The notes under the pieces: model-generated
What the model saw: the letters and a program-made list of their open reading frames with translations, nothing else
Database searches by the model: none
Told to the model about the DNA's origin: nothing
Shown here: positions 7,252 to 8,288 of the stretch, piece by piece
Layout of the letters: every line of letters starts with the position of its first letter
Position numbering within the stretch: position 1 is the first letter of the stretch
Source of the DNA: Wenzhouxiangella sp.
GTDB taxonomy: Bacteria; Pseudomonadota; Gammaproteobacteria; Xanthomonadales; Wenzhouxiangellaceae
Assembly (NCBI GenBank): GCA_007119095.1
Contig: SKQI01000148.1
Coordinates: 1-8,288, forward strand
Length of the DNA stretch: 8,288 nucleotides
Direction: 5' to 3'
Made by a program: the position numbers and the translations under genes

Positions 7252-7566
7252 ATGACCCGAGGTCACGAAAAAGACGTAACTACCATCAGCAGCAGCCACC
7301 GTGGCCTGTCCGGCGTGCTGCGCCAGGCCCGCGCTTTCGAGGCGCTGGATCAGCGTCTGCAATTGCTGCTGCCGGAATCCGACCGCGGCCACATCCGCGT
7401 GGCCTGCGTGGAAGGCGAAACCCTGGTCCTGGCCGCCACCTCCCCAACCTGGTCCAGCCGCGCCCGCCTACATGCCCTAGCCCTGCTCGAAGCCGCCGCC
7501 TCCCTCTGGCCCACGCCCCTGACAAAAACCCGAATCATCGTCGCCCCCGGCCCGACCGCCCCATAA
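7252..7566 (+). CDS. dciA: DUF721 / DciA-like helicase loader
   Basis: The 104-residue product matches the DUF721 domain. An N-terminal helix-rich part (GLSGVLRQARAFEALDQRL, about 18-36) is followed by strands with the pattern IRVACVEGETLVLAATSPTWSSRARL (48-73), where the S-P-x-W and following arginines correspond to the conserved SPAWATRLR-like segment. In bacteria without DnaC, DciA recruits and loads the replicative helicase DnaB at the origin. The protein is short and lacks the C-terminal extension seen in longer homologues such as that of Vibrio. The start may be ATG 7252 or TTG 7237, which would add five residues; I prefer ATG. In many relatives this gene sits between lpxC and secA or next to them; here it lies two genes after secA. 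Moderate sequence divergence makes the family call good but not certain. Confidence 0.75.
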   Translation: MTRGHEKDVTTISSSHRGLSGVLRQARAFEALDQRLQLLLPESDRGHIRVACVEGETLVLAATSPTWSSRARLHALALLEAAASLWPTPLTKTRIIVAPGPTAP

Positions 7567-7570
7567 CCGC

Positions 7571-7647
7571 ACCCGTAGCCCGGCCCAGCCCGTTGCGTTG
7601 GCGGTTGACCCAACATGGACCCTGGGGACGTTGCCGGCGCTACGGGT
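7571..7647. repeat. Imperfect palindromic repeat between convergent genes
   Basis: ACCCGTAGC (7571-7579) is the exact inverse of GCTACGGGT (7639-7647). The pairing continues as CCGGC (7580-7584) with GCCGG (7633-7637), interrupted only by a bulged C at 7638. Inside, GTTGG (7597-7601) pairs with CCAAC (7610-7614). The GTAGCCCGG...CTACGGG outline resembles a class of short intergenic palindromes common in beta- and gammaproteobacteria. It starts 4 bases after the dciA stop and ends 33 bases before the end of ubiB, so it may also end both transcripts. Confidence 0.55.
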
Positions 7648-7680
7648 GTCGGGTCGGGGCAGCGGCTCGAGGTCGGGCTC

Positions 7681-8288
7681 TTAAGGCCGGGTTGCCCGGA
7701 ACGCGAAGACAAGTCCGAGAATCAGGCTGGCTGCTGCCGGCAGGGAGTATTCCTGGTACATCGGGCCAACGCCGTAGCCGGCCAGGACAGCGCCGGTGAT
7801 CAGGAAGCCGGCGGCGAGGATGGTGGCCGGGAGACGGCGGTTGTGGCGGTTGAGTTCGCCGGACAAGCGCTCCAGGTCGGCCGAGTCAATGCGGGTGCGG
7901 ATATGGCCGCTGCCGGCCATTTTCAGGTATTCGTAGATCAGCGTCGGCAGCTCGGGGCTGCGGGCCAGCATGCCGGGTAGCTGGCGGCTGATCCGGCGGG
8001 CGGTGCGCGGCAGGCCGTAGCGGTCGCGGTAGATGGCTTCCAGCTCGGGTTTGGCAACTTCCCAGATGTTGATCTTGGGATATAGATCGCGACCCATCCC
8101 CTCGATGTTCAACAGCGTCTTCTGCAACATGATCAGCTGCGGCTGCAGGGTCAGCTTGAAGCGCCGGGCGACCATGAACAGGTTGATCACCAGCTCGGCA
8201 AAAGAGACCTCTTCCAGTGGCCGGGTGAAAGCCGGCTCACAGACCGTGCGTGCCGCCGCTTCGAGCTGGTCGATGCGGGTATCGGGCG
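7681..8288 (-). CDS. ubiB: UbiB, ubiquinone biosynthesis accessory ATPase (C-terminal part)
   Basis: Partial: the gene enters from the right edge and about 202 residues of the C-terminal part are visible, against about 546 in E. coli. UbiB is an ABC1/ADCK-type atypical kinase or ATPase needed for ubiquinone synthesis at the inner membrane. The diagnostic stretch is PQLIMLQKTLLNIEGMGRDL, preceded by an ARRF motif. The C-terminus has two hydrophobic segments, LPATILAAGFLITGAVLAGY and SLPAAASLILGLVFAF, corresponding to the paired membrane helices of UbiB. A GTG near 8190 is only an internal valine codon; the reading frame is open to the window edge without a stop. The kinase motifs lie outside the window. 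It is transcribed toward dciA, with the palindromic repeat between them. Confidence 0.93.
   Translation of the reverse strand, partial: PDTRIDQLEAAARTVCEPAFTRPLEEVSFAELVINLFMVARRFKLTLQPQLIMLQKTLLNIEGMGRDLYPKINIWEVAKPELEAIYRDRYGLPRTARRISRQLPGMLARSPELPTLIYEYLKMAGSGHIRTRIDSADLERLSGELNRHNRRLPATILAAGFLITGAVLAGYGVGPMYQEYSLPAAASLILGLVFAFRATRP

Noticed and set aside
7593..7980. Plus-strand frames across the end of ubiB
   Set aside because: They run antisense to clear UbiB sequence and through the palindromic repeat, with no family resemblance.

Overview
The window is an ordinary, GC-rich chromosomal stretch from a gammaproteobacterium, most likely a Xanthomonadales- or Chromatiales-type lineage. This placement rests on protein similarity to remembered family sequences and on the gene order ftsZ-lpxC-secA-mutT, the distal end of the division and cell wall cluster. 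No tRNA, rRNA, CRISPR array, insertion sequence or prophage gene was seen. I found no previously undescribed multi-gene system; what deserves a second look is mostly in the intergenic DNA.

Layout: 1-203 is non-coding as far as I can tell and carries a compact repeat-like element (19-84) in the place where the end of ftsA would be expected. ftsZ (204-1358) is followed by tandem hairpins (1371-1453), then a pair of AT-rich dyads (1516-1554), an extended -10 promoter, and lpxC, which starts at a TTG (1638-2549). A 228-base spacer with several hairpins and no secM-like gene leads to a promoter and a leader hairpin, then secA (2778-5498). secA is followed after 14 bases by mutT, encoded as a Nudix-TenI/ThiE-like fusion (5513-6454), whose stop overlaps the start of a 4'-phosphopantetheinyl transferase gene (6454-7161). 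These three look like one operon. A short dciA-like (DUF721) gene (7252-7566) follows with its own -10 box. An imperfect palindromic repeat (7571-7647) separates it from the convergent 3' part of ubiB on the minus strand (7681 to the window end).

Functionally, FtsZ builds the division ring, LpxC makes the committed step of lipid A synthesis, SecA drives protein export, MutT cleans the nucleotide pool, the phosphopantetheinyl transferase activates carrier proteins, DciA loads the replicative helicase, and UbiB supports ubiquinone synthesis. All are housekeeping functions tied to growth and envelope construction.
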